Below the pieces are notes generated by a model. That model made no database searches and was not told where the DNA came from. It saw nothing but the letters and a program-made list of their open reading frames with translations. From assembly GCF_010669305.1 (NCBI RefSeq), contig NZ_CP048649.1, positions 806,001 through 870,000 on the forward strand: 64,000 nt of DNA. The letters run 5' to 3'. Position 1 is the first letter of the stretch. Each line of letters opens with the position of its first letter. Source of the stretch: Aminipila butyrica. GTDB taxonomy: Bacteria; Bacillota; Clostridia; Peptostreptococcales; Anaerovoracaceae. A program made the position numbers and the translations under genes. This document shows positions 54,465 to 61,415 of this stretch, in pieces.

Positions 54465-54602
54465 ATGGGAAAAGTATTTGTATGATTCAAAGAGGCGGAA
54501 CAATGGCAAGAAGGAAAAGGCTTGGTGGATAAGCAGATTCGGCAACGTATCAAGGAGTCTAATGCAGTGTTTGAGGCAAGCATAAAGCAGAATGGTTCTT
54601 GA
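54465..54602 (+). pseudogene. Remnant of a short gene with an in-frame stop
   Basis: In one frame the sequence reads ATG, six codons, TGA, then 38 more codons up to TGA at 54602 (ending KESNAVFEASIKQNGS). The amino acid mix after the first stop is protein-like (Gln, Lys, Glu-rich, helical). It resembles the end of a degraded gene. The family is not recognised. Confidence 0.3.
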
Positions 54603-54652
54603 GTTAGATTGTGGAATATGTTACCATATATAGTACTTGGAGGTGTGTATAT

Positions 54653-55597
54653 ATGAAAAAAATATTTTCTGTATTTTTAGTTTCCATCATAGCAATTAGT
54701 CTAGTAGGGTGCGGCGGAGAATCTCCGGAACAAGCTGTAAAAAATGCACTTGGGGCCATAAAAAATATGGATACGAAAACAGCATCGAAGTATCTTGATT
54801 ACGAGGAATTAATGAACCGGAGCGAAGCAGGTGAAGCGGCTATGGATGCGGATTCTGAGGCAATGGCAAAACTGATGCTGGAAAATTTAGAGTACAAAAT
54901 CGTTTCATCGGAGGTAGATGAGGATTCGGCTATTGTAAAGACTGAGATTACCAATACCGACATGTCCAAAATTATGGCAGATTTTTTCCCGCAACTCTTT
55001 GGATTAGCCTTTTCGGGATTGAGCGAAGATCAGTTGGGTGACAAAACGATGGAGATATTCACTAATTTAATGAATCGAACGGATAATAAGACTGTTACGA
55101 ATACTGTAGACATTAAGCTGTCAAAAGATGAAAACAGTTGGAAAATTGATGCTAACGACGAACTGACCGATGCCATTTTCGGAGGACTACTAAGTGTATC
55201 TGAGGATATAGGCAGTGGGGGAGAAGATAAGCTGAGTGAGATAAACAACTGGCTGATAGAAGATATTTGGAACAATGGGCTATGTGAAATAAGCTATTAT
55301 ACGTATGATGGAACCAGCAGCACGGGTGATACGATTGACATGGACTTTACCCTGTCACAGTTCGATGTAGCAATGGGAAAAAAAGCGGCGTATGATAAAT
55401 ATATAAATAGCTTAGAGGGGGAGCAATATGCACAGATTAAGTCCATATGGGAGAAATTATCTCCCGAAATAGACAATTTATATAATCAAATCAAGGCAAA
55501 TAAGCCAGTGGCAAGTGACCTATCAACGGATGTGGACACTGGTAAATTTGAGCAGTACCATGACGCATTTTCAGATGCGATAGATGAGATTGAATAA
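54653..55597 (+). CDS. Lipoprotein of unknown function
   Basis: The 314-residue product has a lipoprotein signal (LVGC lipobox, cysteine near residue 20). The early mature part, ESPEQAVKNALGAIKNMD, is typical of DUF4878/DUF5105-like lipoproteins, and the second half is acidic with beta-strand-rich stretches. It is anchored to the outer face of the membrane. AGGTGTGTATAT precedes the ATG; a longer in-frame start at 54611 lacks a site. It is the last chromosomal gene before the mobile element and ends at a terminator. Confidence 0.75.
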   Translation: MKKIFSVFLVSIIAISLVGCGGESPEQAVKNALGAIKNMDTKTASKYLDYEELMNRSEAGEAAMDADSEAMAKLMLENLEYKIVSSEVDEDSAIVKTEITNTDMSKIMADFFPQLFGLAFSGLSEDQLGDKTMEIFTNLMNRTDNKTVTNTVDIKLSKDENSWKIDANDELTDAIFGGLLSVSEDIGSGGEDKLSEINNWLIEDIWNNGLCEISYYTYDGTSSTGDTIDMDFTLSQFDVAMGKKAAYDKYINSLEGEQYAQIKSIWEKLSPEIDNLYNQIKANKPVASDLSTDVDTGKFEQYHDAFSDAIDEIE

Positions 55598-55615
55598 TTA
55601 AAGAAACTTTGCAAG

Positions 55616-55640
55616 ACACGTCAGGAATGGCGTGTTTTTC
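55616..55640 (+). terminator. Terminator after the lipoprotein gene
   Basis: ACACGTC and GGCGTGT form a 7-bp stem (with one G:U) around AGGAAT and are followed by TTTTT. Confidence 0.7.
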
Positions 55641-55645
55641 TATAC

Positions 55646-55677
55646 AAAAAAATATGCTTACCCAAAAGGGTAAGCAT
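55646..55677 (-). terminator. Terminator of the interrupted tRNA transcript
   Basis: ATGCTTACCC (55654-55663) pairs with GGGTAAGCAT (55668-55677). On the minus strand it is followed by seven T and lies 7 bases past the tRNA 3' end, where a tRNA terminator belongs. Confidence 0.75.
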
Positions 55678-55683
55678 TCTTTA

Positions 55684-55716
55684 TGGTGCGCCATGAGGGA
55701 TTCGAACCCCCGACCT
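55684..55716 (-). tRNA. tRNA 3' fragment at the element attachment site
   Basis: On the minus strand the T-arm (five-base stems around TTCGAAT), the 3' acceptor strand ATGGCGC, discriminator A and encoded CCA are present. The sequence 5' of the T-arm does not form the anticodon or D arms and does not start with the required GCGCCAT, so only the last 33 bases of a tRNA are here. This is the attachment-site duplication left by integration; the intact tRNA should lie at the other end of the element. Confidence 0.85.
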
Positions 55717-55839
55717 TCACATCTGATAAATAAATGTGATAATCGTTGAAATATAAGGAGTATAGAACAAAATAAATGCTGATTTCCCCTATTTTTCCCA
55801 CATGGCGTTTAGATACAGCTCAAATATCATGATAAACAC

Positions 55840-56100
55840 TTAATCATCATAATGGCCTTTACAGCCTAAAATATAAATCGTATCATCGGCAATTTTATAG
55901 ACCAAACGGTCTTTCTCTGTAATTCTGCGACTCCAGTAGCCAGATAAAGCATGTTTTAAAGGTTCAGGCCTTCCAATACCTTCATGCCCATTTCGTTCTA
56001 TGTCCTTGAGAATATCATTTATGCGCCGTAAGACTTTGCGGTCTTCTTGAAGCCATAAGGCATAATCTTCCCAGGCATTTTTTGAAAACATTTTATTCAT
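55840..56100 (-). CDS. yoeB: YoeB/Txe-family mRNA interferase toxin
   Basis: The 86-residue toxin cleaves mRNA at the ribosome. The catalytic residues of Escherichia coli YoeB fall at the same positions: Glu46 in RPEPLK, Arg65 in KDRLVY and His83-Tyr84 before the C-terminus. It is complete. Its start overlaps the antitoxin stop by 8 bases, and the antitoxin is made first. It lies next to the attachment site, so it probably punishes loss of the element. Confidence 0.92.
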   Translation of the reverse strand: MNKMFSKNAWEDYALWLQEDRKVLRRINDILKDIERNGHEGIGRPEPLKHALSGYWSRRITEKDRLVYKIADDTIYILGCKGHYDD

Positions 56101-56365
56101 TGGCCAGTGCCTCTAACTCTTCTGTGGTTTTAGTGATGCCCTGGTGTTTATCAAACTGTTCTTTGCTTTCTAAGAGCCTTTCATAGTTAACCTTGTCGCT
56201 CATGATAAATAGATTCTCAAGCATATTGTTGTATTTATCAAGACTAATCATCACCACGTTTTTTTCATCTTTTCGTGTAACTATTACAGTCTCACAGTTT
56301 TCTGTTACCAAATCACAATAATTTTTCAAGTTATTGCGAATCGTAGAATAGTTTACTGCTAACAT
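56093..56365 (-). CDS. yefM: YefM/Axe-family (Phd) antitoxin
   Basis: The 90-residue antitoxin has the Phd/YefM N-terminal DNA-binding domain (AVNYSTIRNNLKNYCDLVTE then VIVTRKDEKNVVMISLDKY) and a C-terminal acidic tail that neutralises YoeB. The ATG at 56365 follows AGGAGGT by 7 bases; a GTG at 56374 overlaps this site and is rejected. It represses its own promoter, where a 30-bp palindrome is visible. Confidence 0.9.
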   Translation of the reverse strand: MLAVNYSTIRNNLKNYCDLVTENCETVIVTRKDEKNVVMISLDKYNNMLENLFIMSDKVNYERLLESKEQFDKHQGITKTTEELEALANE

Positions 56366-56382
56366 TCCAATCACCTCCTATA

Positions 56383-56440
56383 TATAATTGTGCAATATAT
56401 TGTACAATTATAGTATAACCACATCTGGCAAAGAGTGCAA
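56383..56440 (-). promoter_or_regulatory. Toxin-antitoxin promoter and palindromic operator
   Basis: On the minus strand TTGCAC (56440-56435) and TATACT (56417-56412) are 17 bases apart. A 30-bp palindrome centred at 56397.5 (14 of 15 pairs complementary, half-site ATAATTGT) covers the transcription start and the edge of the -10 box. Confidence 0.75.
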
Positions 56441-56447
56441 TAATTTA

Positions 56448-57605
56448 TTAAAAAATATTTGTTGTTATTTTCTGTATAGCTTCACGCTTCTGCTCATCGT
56501 CAATATTTACATAAAATCTTGCTGTCACATTTATGTTGCTATGTCCCAAGAGTTTGTAAGCTGTTTGGAGTGGTACGCCTTTTTTGCATAGATTGGTGCA
56601 GAACGTATGGCGGTAAGTGTGGAAGCCTTTGTTATCTATACCAATACGCTTGTAATATCGTTTTAAGGCAGTGGCTATGTTATGACGATCATAAAAGCCA
56701 CCGCTTTGTGTTGTAAAAATAAATTCGGTCCGGTAGCCATTGCGGAGCATTTCTTTTTGATGCCATTGGTGGTGCTTTTCTATCTCCTGAATGATGTTGT
56801 CGCTGAGCGGTATATTCCGTACGGAGGTAGTGGTTTTTGTTTTTTCAATGCTTAATCTATGGGTTTTAACACCGCTGTCAGTAATATCGGCCACATTGCT
56901 TAGTTGCTTTGTGATATAGACCTTTTTATCGCTTATATCCATATACTTTAGTGCTAATAATTCACTTATCCTGCACCCGGTATTTATTGCTAGTAATACT
57001 AGCAGCCTGAATCGGTTGTCAGCCAAGTTTTGTATAATACGCTTAAGCTCTTCATCAGTCCACACCACAATATCGTGTCCGGCATGTGGCGCACCTTTAG
57101 CTTGCTTTTTTTTGGGGAGAACTAAGCTCCTGGTTATATTCCGGCTGTAGCCCTCTTTTTCTAAATACTTGTACAAATGCCCCATAATGTTATTAATAGC
57201 TTTCAAGGTTGAATCAGAGCAATCCACCGTATTATAAAATTCCTGCATTTCTAAGGTTTTGACTTCATCAAGTTTCATGCCGGCGATTCTACTTTGCTTC
57301 ACATATTTTCTGTATACCTGTTCATATCGCTCTTTGGTGGTAGAAGTAAATCGGCCATCATTCAGGAATACGTTATAAACAAAAAAGTCTGCTATTACCC
57401 CGAAGTGTTGCTTTTCTGATGATAAGCCTGCCGACCGTTTAGTTTTGAAGTCTTCATATTTGGCTTCTGCATCGCTTTTGTTTTTGCCGTAGAACTCTTT
57501 GATGTCATCAACCCATATGCCATCTTTATTGAGTTTTTTACCCACTGTACGGCGAATCCGATAATATGGTATGCCGTTTTTGATGCAGTTGGTTTTATTG
57601 GCCAT
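56448..57605 (-). CDS. Tyrosine-recombinase integrase
   Basis: This 385-residue integrase catalyses site-specific insertion of the element. The catalytic set is complete: Arg212 in CRISEL, His329 and Arg332 in HTYRH, His355 in LGHSN and nucleophile Tyr365. An N-terminal DNA-arm-binding domain (about 1-60) and a core-binding domain (about 70-170) precede it. The ATG at 57605 follows GGGGAGAG and lies inside the end of the repressor gene, so translation is coupled. It is oriented toward the tRNA-derived attachment site. Confidence 0.93.
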   Translation of the reverse strand: MANKTNCIKNGIPYYRIRRTVGKKLNKDGIWVDDIKEFYGKNKSDAEAKYEDFKTKRSAGLSSEKQHFGVIADFFVYNVFLNDGRFTSTTKERYEQVYRKYVKQSRIAGMKLDEVKTLEMQEFYNTVDCSDSTLKAINNIMGHLYKYLEKEGYSRNITRSLVLPKKKQAKGAPHAGHDIVVWTDEELKRIIQNLADNRFRLLVLLAINTGCRISELLALKYMDISDKKVYITKQLSNVADITDSGVKTHRLSIEKTKTTTSVRNIPLSDNIIQEIEKHHQWHQKEMLRNGYRTEFIFTTQSGGFYDRHNIATALKRYYKRIGIDNKGFHTYRHTFCTNLCKKGVPLQTAYKLLGHSNINVTARFYVNIDDEQKREAIQKITTNIF

Positions 57606-58131
57606 TAGAACTCTCCCCGTCATTTTTTAAAGGTTTAAGACGTATCAAATGTTTCTTATCTATTTCTTGAGAAAGTAAAGAAATTATCCGTTTAGTAAAT
57701 TCTGCTATCTCATTTTCAATACGTTCAAAATCTTGTTCAGTTATTATTAATTCTGATTTTGATAATGAGTAATTACTCATTATATTAGTATAAACAAGTT
57801 TGATTACGTTTTCACCGTTAGGATCTAAATTATTAGCAAAAACTCCATCCAATTGAATACCTAAAGAACTTAGATATTCAATAAAAATCTTTTTTTCCGT
57901 AGAACAACTAAAAGAAAACGCAGCAGTATTATATAATCCATCTAAAATTAAGGTGTCTACTGATATGTCTAAAGCTTTAGATATTTTTTTTAAATTGGAC
58001 ATTTTAGGAATGCGAGCACCTTGTTCATATTTTTGTATAGCATTTTCTGATAAGCCCGTCTGTTTGGCTAACTCTTTTTGGGTTAATCTTAATCTATTTC
58101 GGTAAAATTTTATTTTACTTCCAATGGTCAT
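57595..58131 (-). CDS. XRE-family repressor
   Basis: The 178-residue protein has an N-terminal helix-turn-helix (IGSKIKFYRNRLRLTQKE then TGLSENAIQKYEQGARIP, residues about 1-65) and a C-terminal region of unknown fold that may dimerise or sense. It overlaps the integrase by 11 bases and should be the master repressor that decides between integrated maintenance and excision. GTAC-repeat operators lie between it and the divergent operon. AGGAGGG precedes the ATG at 58131. Confidence 0.82.
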   Translation of the reverse strand: MTIGSKIKFYRNRLRLTQKELAKQTGLSENAIQKYEQGARIPKMSNLKKISKALDISVDTLILDGLYNTAAFSFSCSTEKKIFIEYLSSLGIQLDGVFANNLDPNGENVIKLVYTNIMSNYSLSKSELIITEQDFERIENEIAEFTKRIISLLSQEIDKKHLIRLKPLKNDGESSNGQ

Positions 58132-58144
58132 ATATACCCTCCTA

Positions 58145-58284
58145 GTACTTTTGCTTATTATAACATTATTAAAAAAAAAACAAAAGTACTTAAATTGTAC
58201 TACAAAGTCAATAAAATAGCATTGACAAGTACAAAAAGTACGTGTATATTGTGTTGTAGTACAATATACGTACAAAAAGCGTAC
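58145..58284. promoter_or_regulatory. Array of eight GTAC sites between divergent genes
   Basis: GTAC occurs at 58145, 58186, 58197, 58229, 58238, 58259, 58270 and 58281. The steps 58186-58197 and 58259-58270-58281 are 11 bases each. The sites cover the plus-strand promoter (TTGACA at 58222-58227, TATATT at 58245-58250, 17 bases apart) and the region near the repressor start. They are probable operators for the XRE repressor. Confidence 0.6.
58222..58250 (+). promoter_or_regulatory. Promoter of the element's rightward operon
   Basis: TTGACA (58222-58227) and TATATT (58245-58250) are 17 bases apart, and two GTAC sites lie in the spacer. Confidence 0.75.
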
Positions 58285-58297
58285 AAAAGGAGGTCTT

Positions 58298-58504
58298 ATG
58301 AAAATAAATAAAGAGAAGTTTGAAATCTGTTTAGCAAACAATCAACTACTTTTCAACGATTTTTGCAAAAAATCCGGCATATCAAAATCGTCTATGCGTT
58401 TTGCACTGAGTGGCACAAGAAACACAAGACCGCAAACAATCGGTAGGATAGCTGAAACATTAGGTGTTTCAGTTGAAGAAATAATTTTGAAAGAAGGTGA
58501 ATAA
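58298..58504 (+). CDS. Small Cro-like helix-turn-helix protein
   Basis: The 68-residue protein is a compact XRE helix-turn-helix (DFCKKSGISKSSMRFALSGT followed by GRIAETLGVSVEEIILKEG). It is the first gene of the rightward operon and divergent from the XRE repressor, the layout of a phage-like repressor/Cro switch. AGGAGG precedes the ATG. It probably competes with the repressor for the GTAC sites. Confidence 0.78.
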   Translation: MKINKEKFEICLANNQLLFNDFCKKSGISKSSMRFALSGTRNTRPQTIGRIAETLGVSVEEIILKEGE

Positions 58505-58505
58505 T

Positions 58506-58757
58506 TTGAAAACATCAATTATTTCAAGGGTACTTGCTGATGACATAGACCCCATGGAGGCTTCTTTTATCATTTCAAAGTTAAAGTCGGATGCCGAGAA
58601 GCATGGTTATAGTATCAGAGGCACTGGAGAGGCATATTTCACCTTTTGGGGCGAAAACAATTGTCTGAGCAAAATTTCGTATGATTCAGGAAGCCAACAA
58701 ATAACAGAAACGCAGCTCAAGGAGGTAAAAAGAATATGGTTAGACTACGCACAGTAG
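58506..58757 (+). CDS. Small element protein of unknown function
   Basis: About 83 residues, starting at TTG 58506, 6 bases after GAAGGTG; a GTG at 58497 in the same frame has no spacing for a site. No motif is recognised. The sequence is mixed, with an early helix (DIDPMEASFIISKLKSDAEK) and no membrane segment. It overlaps its downstream neighbour by 22 bases and follows the previous stop closely, so it is made as part of the operon. Confidence 0.5.
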   Translation: MKTSIISRVLADDIDPMEASFIISKLKSDAEKHGYSIRGTGEAYFTFWGENNCLSKISYDSGSQQITETQLKEVKRIWLDYAQ

Positions 58758-58939
58758 AGCAAGCTTGGAAAGAAATAAAATCAGCAGATGCTAACACCTC
58801 TGTGACACGCCATTACATACGCTCTCTGGTCAATGAATCCAAGATTCCAATAAAAAAATCCGGGACTAAAGTTTTAATAAACATGGAAACACTTGAAAAG
58901 TACCTGTCACAAGAAGGTGATGATTATGGAAAAGCTTAA
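58736..58939 (+). CDS. Excisionase-like helix-turn-helix protein
   Basis: The 67-residue protein has a MerR/excisionase-like fold: a basic helix VEQAWKEIKSADANTSVTRH then the wing HYIRSLVNESKIPIKKSGTKVLI and a C-terminal helix. Its position in the integrase element fits a recombination directionality factor, or it is a helper DNA-binding protein. AAGGAGG lies 10 bases before the ATG. It overlaps the previous and next genes. Confidence 0.65.
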   Translation: MVRLRTVEQAWKEIKSADANTSVTRHYIRSLVNESKIPIKKSGTKVLINMETLEKYLSQEGDDYGKA

Positions 58940-59345
58940 TTTAGGATACATAAACCCTAGAGCTTTAAGGGGTTATAACTTTTATATGATTCCTAAAATG
59001 ATAGTGATCCATCAAGCTTTTAATGGAATCGGCTACGGAAGTAAATTGTTGTATGGAATAATTTTAAGTAAAGCAAGCCTATCAGCACAAAATGATGATT
59101 TTATTGATGGCGATGGTAATCTATATGTTATCTATACCGTTGAGCAGATAATGGCGGATTTAAATTGCTCAGGAGGAACAGCAGTTAAAATGCTGAAACA
59201 GTTGGAAAGTGTAGGGCTAATTATAAAGAAAAAGGTAGGTCAAGGAAGTCCGAATAAGATTTTAATTAACATGGAAATGCTTGATAAATATTGGGAGAAA
59301 GGAGGGGATGACGATTGTCAGAAGCCAAAAGGTATTATTGGTTAA
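58926..59345 (+). CDS. RepA_N-type replication initiator N-terminal protein
   Basis: The 139-residue protein corresponds to the N-terminal winged-helix domain of RepA_N initiators, with the conserved FYMIPKMIVIHQAF and YGSKLLYGIIL then DGNLYVIYTVEQIMADL. The long C-terminal part of full initiators is absent. In mobile elements, short versions act in replication initiation or regulation. The ATG at 58926 follows AGAAGGTGATT. It overlaps the upstream gene by 14 bases and the next by 31. Confidence 0.75.
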   Translation: MEKLNLGYINPRALRGYNFYMIPKMIVIHQAFNGIGYGSKLLYGIILSKASLSAQNDDFIDGDGNLYVIYTVEQIMADLNCSGGTAVKMLKQLESVGLIIKKKVGQGSPNKILINMEMLDKYWEKGGDDDCQKPKGIIG

Positions 59346-59716
59346 AACTTCCTGAAGATTTTTTTGAAGATGAAACTATATTATGGCTTGAATCTCAGGA
59401 GAATGGAAAAGATTACTGTTTATTTTATTTAAAGCTTTGTGTTAAAGCCTTAAAAAAAGATGGGGTCCTAATTAGGTATGTAGGAGAATTAATAATTCCA
59501 TATGATTTAAGTTCTCTATCAAAGCTCACCAATACACCAGTAGATACTGTCAAAATTGCAATAGAGTTTTTAAGAAAAATAGGGTTAATTAGCGTTTTAG
59601 AGACCGGGGAGATAATTATTGAGCAATTTAATGAATTGGCGGGGAGTGAAACTGATAAAGCACGATTAATGAGAGAAAAACGCATAAAAGAAAAGCTAAA
59701 ATTGACATCAGGGTAA
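59315..59716 (+). CDS. Phage replisome-organiser N-terminal domain protein, possibly truncated
   Basis: The 133-residue product matches the N-terminal half of phage replisome organisers (YYWLKLPEDFFEDETILWLE start, then SLSKLTNTPVDTVKIAIEFL winged helix), which recruit the host helicase. Full-length relatives are about twice as long. The stop at 59716 is followed by an overlapping +1 frame (through NIVTQVLPDVTQM) that looks like the lost linker, so a frameshift is likely. The TTG start at 59315 follows AAAGGAGGGG by 7 bases. Confidence 0.7.
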   Translation: MSEAKRYYWLKLPEDFFEDETILWLESQENGKDYCLFYLKLCVKALKKDGVLIRYVGELIIPYDLSSLSKLTNTPVDTVKIAIEFLRKIGLISVLETGEIIIEQFNELAGSETDKARLMREKRIKEKLKLTSG

Positions 59717-59783
59717 CATTGTTACCCAAGTGTTACCAGATGTTACCCAAATGTTACACAGAGTCTAGAGTCTAGAGTCTAGA
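59711..59783. repeat. Phased GTTACC repeats and GAGTCTA tandem triplet
   Basis: GGGTAAC-ATT-GTTACCC (59711-59727) is a perfect dyad, followed by GTTAC copies starting at 59721, 59732, 59742 and 59753, 10-11 bases apart. Then GAGTCTA is repeated three times (59761-59781). The pattern suits an initiator-binding iteron region, but it could also be the debris of a repetitive coding linker. Confidence 0.6.
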
Positions 59784-59918
59784 TATTTATTGTCAGAGAA
59801 AGAAAAGACTTAAGTTATTATTAACTAAGCAACCAACATGCCAAACGGCTGCTACAAAAAATAAAAATAGTCAGGCCAATCCCGATTAAGATACGACCCG
59901 ACTATTACACAAAGCGGT

Positions 59919-59965
59919 AGCCTTGTATTTGAAGTATACTCGTTCTTACTTGAAAATACAAGGCT
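59919..59965. repeat. 12-bp inverted repeat with long loop
   Basis: AGCCTTGTATTT (59919-59930) pairs with AAATACAAGGCT (59954-59965), and AAGTA with TACTT in the loop adds to the stem. A separate AATAGTC/GACTATT pair lies at about 59872-59907. Between 59784 and 59988 I see no gene; the hairpins are the only structure. Confidence 0.6.
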
Positions 59966-59988
59966 GAATCAAGAAAGGACAAGGCGTT

Positions 59989-60273
59989 ATGGGTATTTTA
60001 AATGAAATTTTTATGAGATGTAAAGAATTTAATAATGAGCAACACTTACTATTTGAACGTGAAGCAGTAAAGCAATACGACAGAGAGATAAATCAGAAAA
60101 TCAGAAATTTCATGAAGGAAATCTCCGATGTCCAATTGCAGGAACAGCTTACGAGATTTTTCGAAGAAATTGATGAATTAAATAATGCTCGTGATTCTGA
60201 AGTTTCAAAATTATTTATTGTTCATGGCATGTCCGTATACATGCAGCTTCAACATGAAATACTTACAACCTAA
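59989..60273 (+). CDS. Small charged element protein of unknown function
   Basis: The 94-residue protein is helical, Glu- and Gln-rich (AVKQYDREINQKIRNFMKEI and a second helix QEQLTRFFEEIDELN), with no membrane segment or known motif. AAGAAAGGAC precedes the ATG. It sits between the replication genes and the SLH cargo genes. It may be a small coiled-coil regulator; the role is not known. Confidence 0.6.
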   Translation: MGILNEIFMRCKEFNNEQHLLFEREAVKQYDREINQKIRNFMKEISDVQLQEQLTRFFEEIDELNNARDSEVSKLFIVHGMSVYMQLQHEILTT

Positions 60274-60330
60274 GCAAAATGAGGGAAAGGAAAAAACATG
60301 GATAGAGGTTCGTAGAAAATGCTATAAGTA

Positions 60331-60359
60331 TTGAAATTTCAACAGTTTTATGATATAAT
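60331..60359 (+). promoter_or_regulatory. Promoter of the SLH cargo pair
   Basis: TTGAAA (60331-60336) and TATAAT (60354-60359) are 17 bases apart. It lies 47 bases before the SLH gene start. Confidence 0.7.
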
Positions 60360-60405
60360 TATCTTATAATACATAAGACAATTATTGAAAAATCGGAGGT
60401 AAGAA

Positions 60406-61401
60406 ATGAAGAAAATTAAAGGTTTAATTTTAGCTACCGTGATGGCTACTTTGCTACTAACTACTGTGTTTAGTTATGCTGCCGTAAGCTTCAGCGATGT
60501 AAAAAACACCAATTGGGCGTATCCGTATGTAAGTAATCTTGTGGAGCGTGGCAGCATTAACGGATACTCAGATGGCACATTCAAACCAAGTAACACAATC
60601 ACTAACGCAGAATTCATAAAAGTTCTGGTAGCAACAACTGTTAGCCAACAAGAGAAAACCGGCACACATTGGGCTAGTGGTTACATGGACAAGGCGGTGG
60701 AGCTAGGCATATTGAAAAATAATGAAATTACCCCGGCTCAATACGACCAAGCTATAAGCCGGGAGCTGATGGCCACCGTCATTGCTCGTACTGCAGAACA
60801 AGTGCTGAAAGAAAACATTGCTTGCGAACAACGAACAGTTGTTGCCGGCACCATCTATGATTACGGCAGTATCTCCGACAGCTACAAAGACAGTGTGGTG
60901 GACGTATATTATGCCGGAATTATAACAGGCTATTCTGACGGCAAATTTAAGCCGAAGAATACGGCAACCAGAGCGGAAGCCTGCACTATGATTATTCGGC
61001 TTTTGGAAGCTAAAGAGCGTAAGGCCTATGAAGAAAAGGAATCCGTTAAGGAGGTGCCCATCGGCACAATGATTATGAATTTAGAGTGGAGTGCTGCTTT
61101 AAAAAATCTGACAACCTGTGTGATTGATGATGATTTAGCGAAATATGAAATGGAGATATATACAAATCCTATTAACGGCGTTGTTGGAATTAAAGCAAGA
61201 TATTTATACTCAACTATTTATTTTATTAGAGATGGCGAAATTGTTGGTTCTGACGGCATCATGACTGACAGGGATGGTTATACTAGCTTTGGATTTTTTG
61301 AAGGCTCTAAAAACGGTGATATCACCACCATTGACTATATCGGCTCACTAGATAACTACACTAAAATTCTAACCCTTGTCGCAAACCCATTTAAGAAATA
61401 A
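60406..61401 (+). CDS. SLH-domain surface protein, element cargo
   Basis: The 331-residue product has a signal segment (1-25, ending in SYA) and three SLH domains (about 27-215), each with the FSDVKNTNWAYPYV-type start and GYSDGTFKP or GYSDGKFKP motif followed by TRAE-like ends. They anchor the protein to pyruvylated wall polymer. The remaining 115 residues form a beta-rich C-terminal domain with no named match. The next gene, 14 bases downstream, encodes an exported protein, and the two share the promoter at 60331. It may bring new surface structures to the recipient. Confidence 0.8.
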   Translation: MKKIKGLILATVMATLLLTTVFSYAAVSFSDVKNTNWAYPYVSNLVERGSINGYSDGTFKPSNTITNAEFIKVLVATTVSQQEKTGTHWASGYMDKAVELGILKNNEITPAQYDQAISRELMATVIARTAEQVLKENIACEQRTVVAGTIYDYGSISDSYKDSVVDVYYAGIITGYSDGKFKPKNTATRAEACTMIIRLLEAKERKAYEEKESVKEVPIGTMIMNLEWSAALKNLTTCVIDDDLAKYEMEIYTNPINGVVGIKARYLYSTIYFIRDGEIVGSDGIMTDRDGYTSFGFFEGSKNGDITTIDYIGSLDNYTKILTLVANPFKK

Positions 61402-61415
61402 CGGAGGGAACCGCC

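Noticed and set aside
55684..55760. A complete tRNA gene.
   Set aside because: D and anticodon arms are absent and the required 5' acceptor strand is not found.
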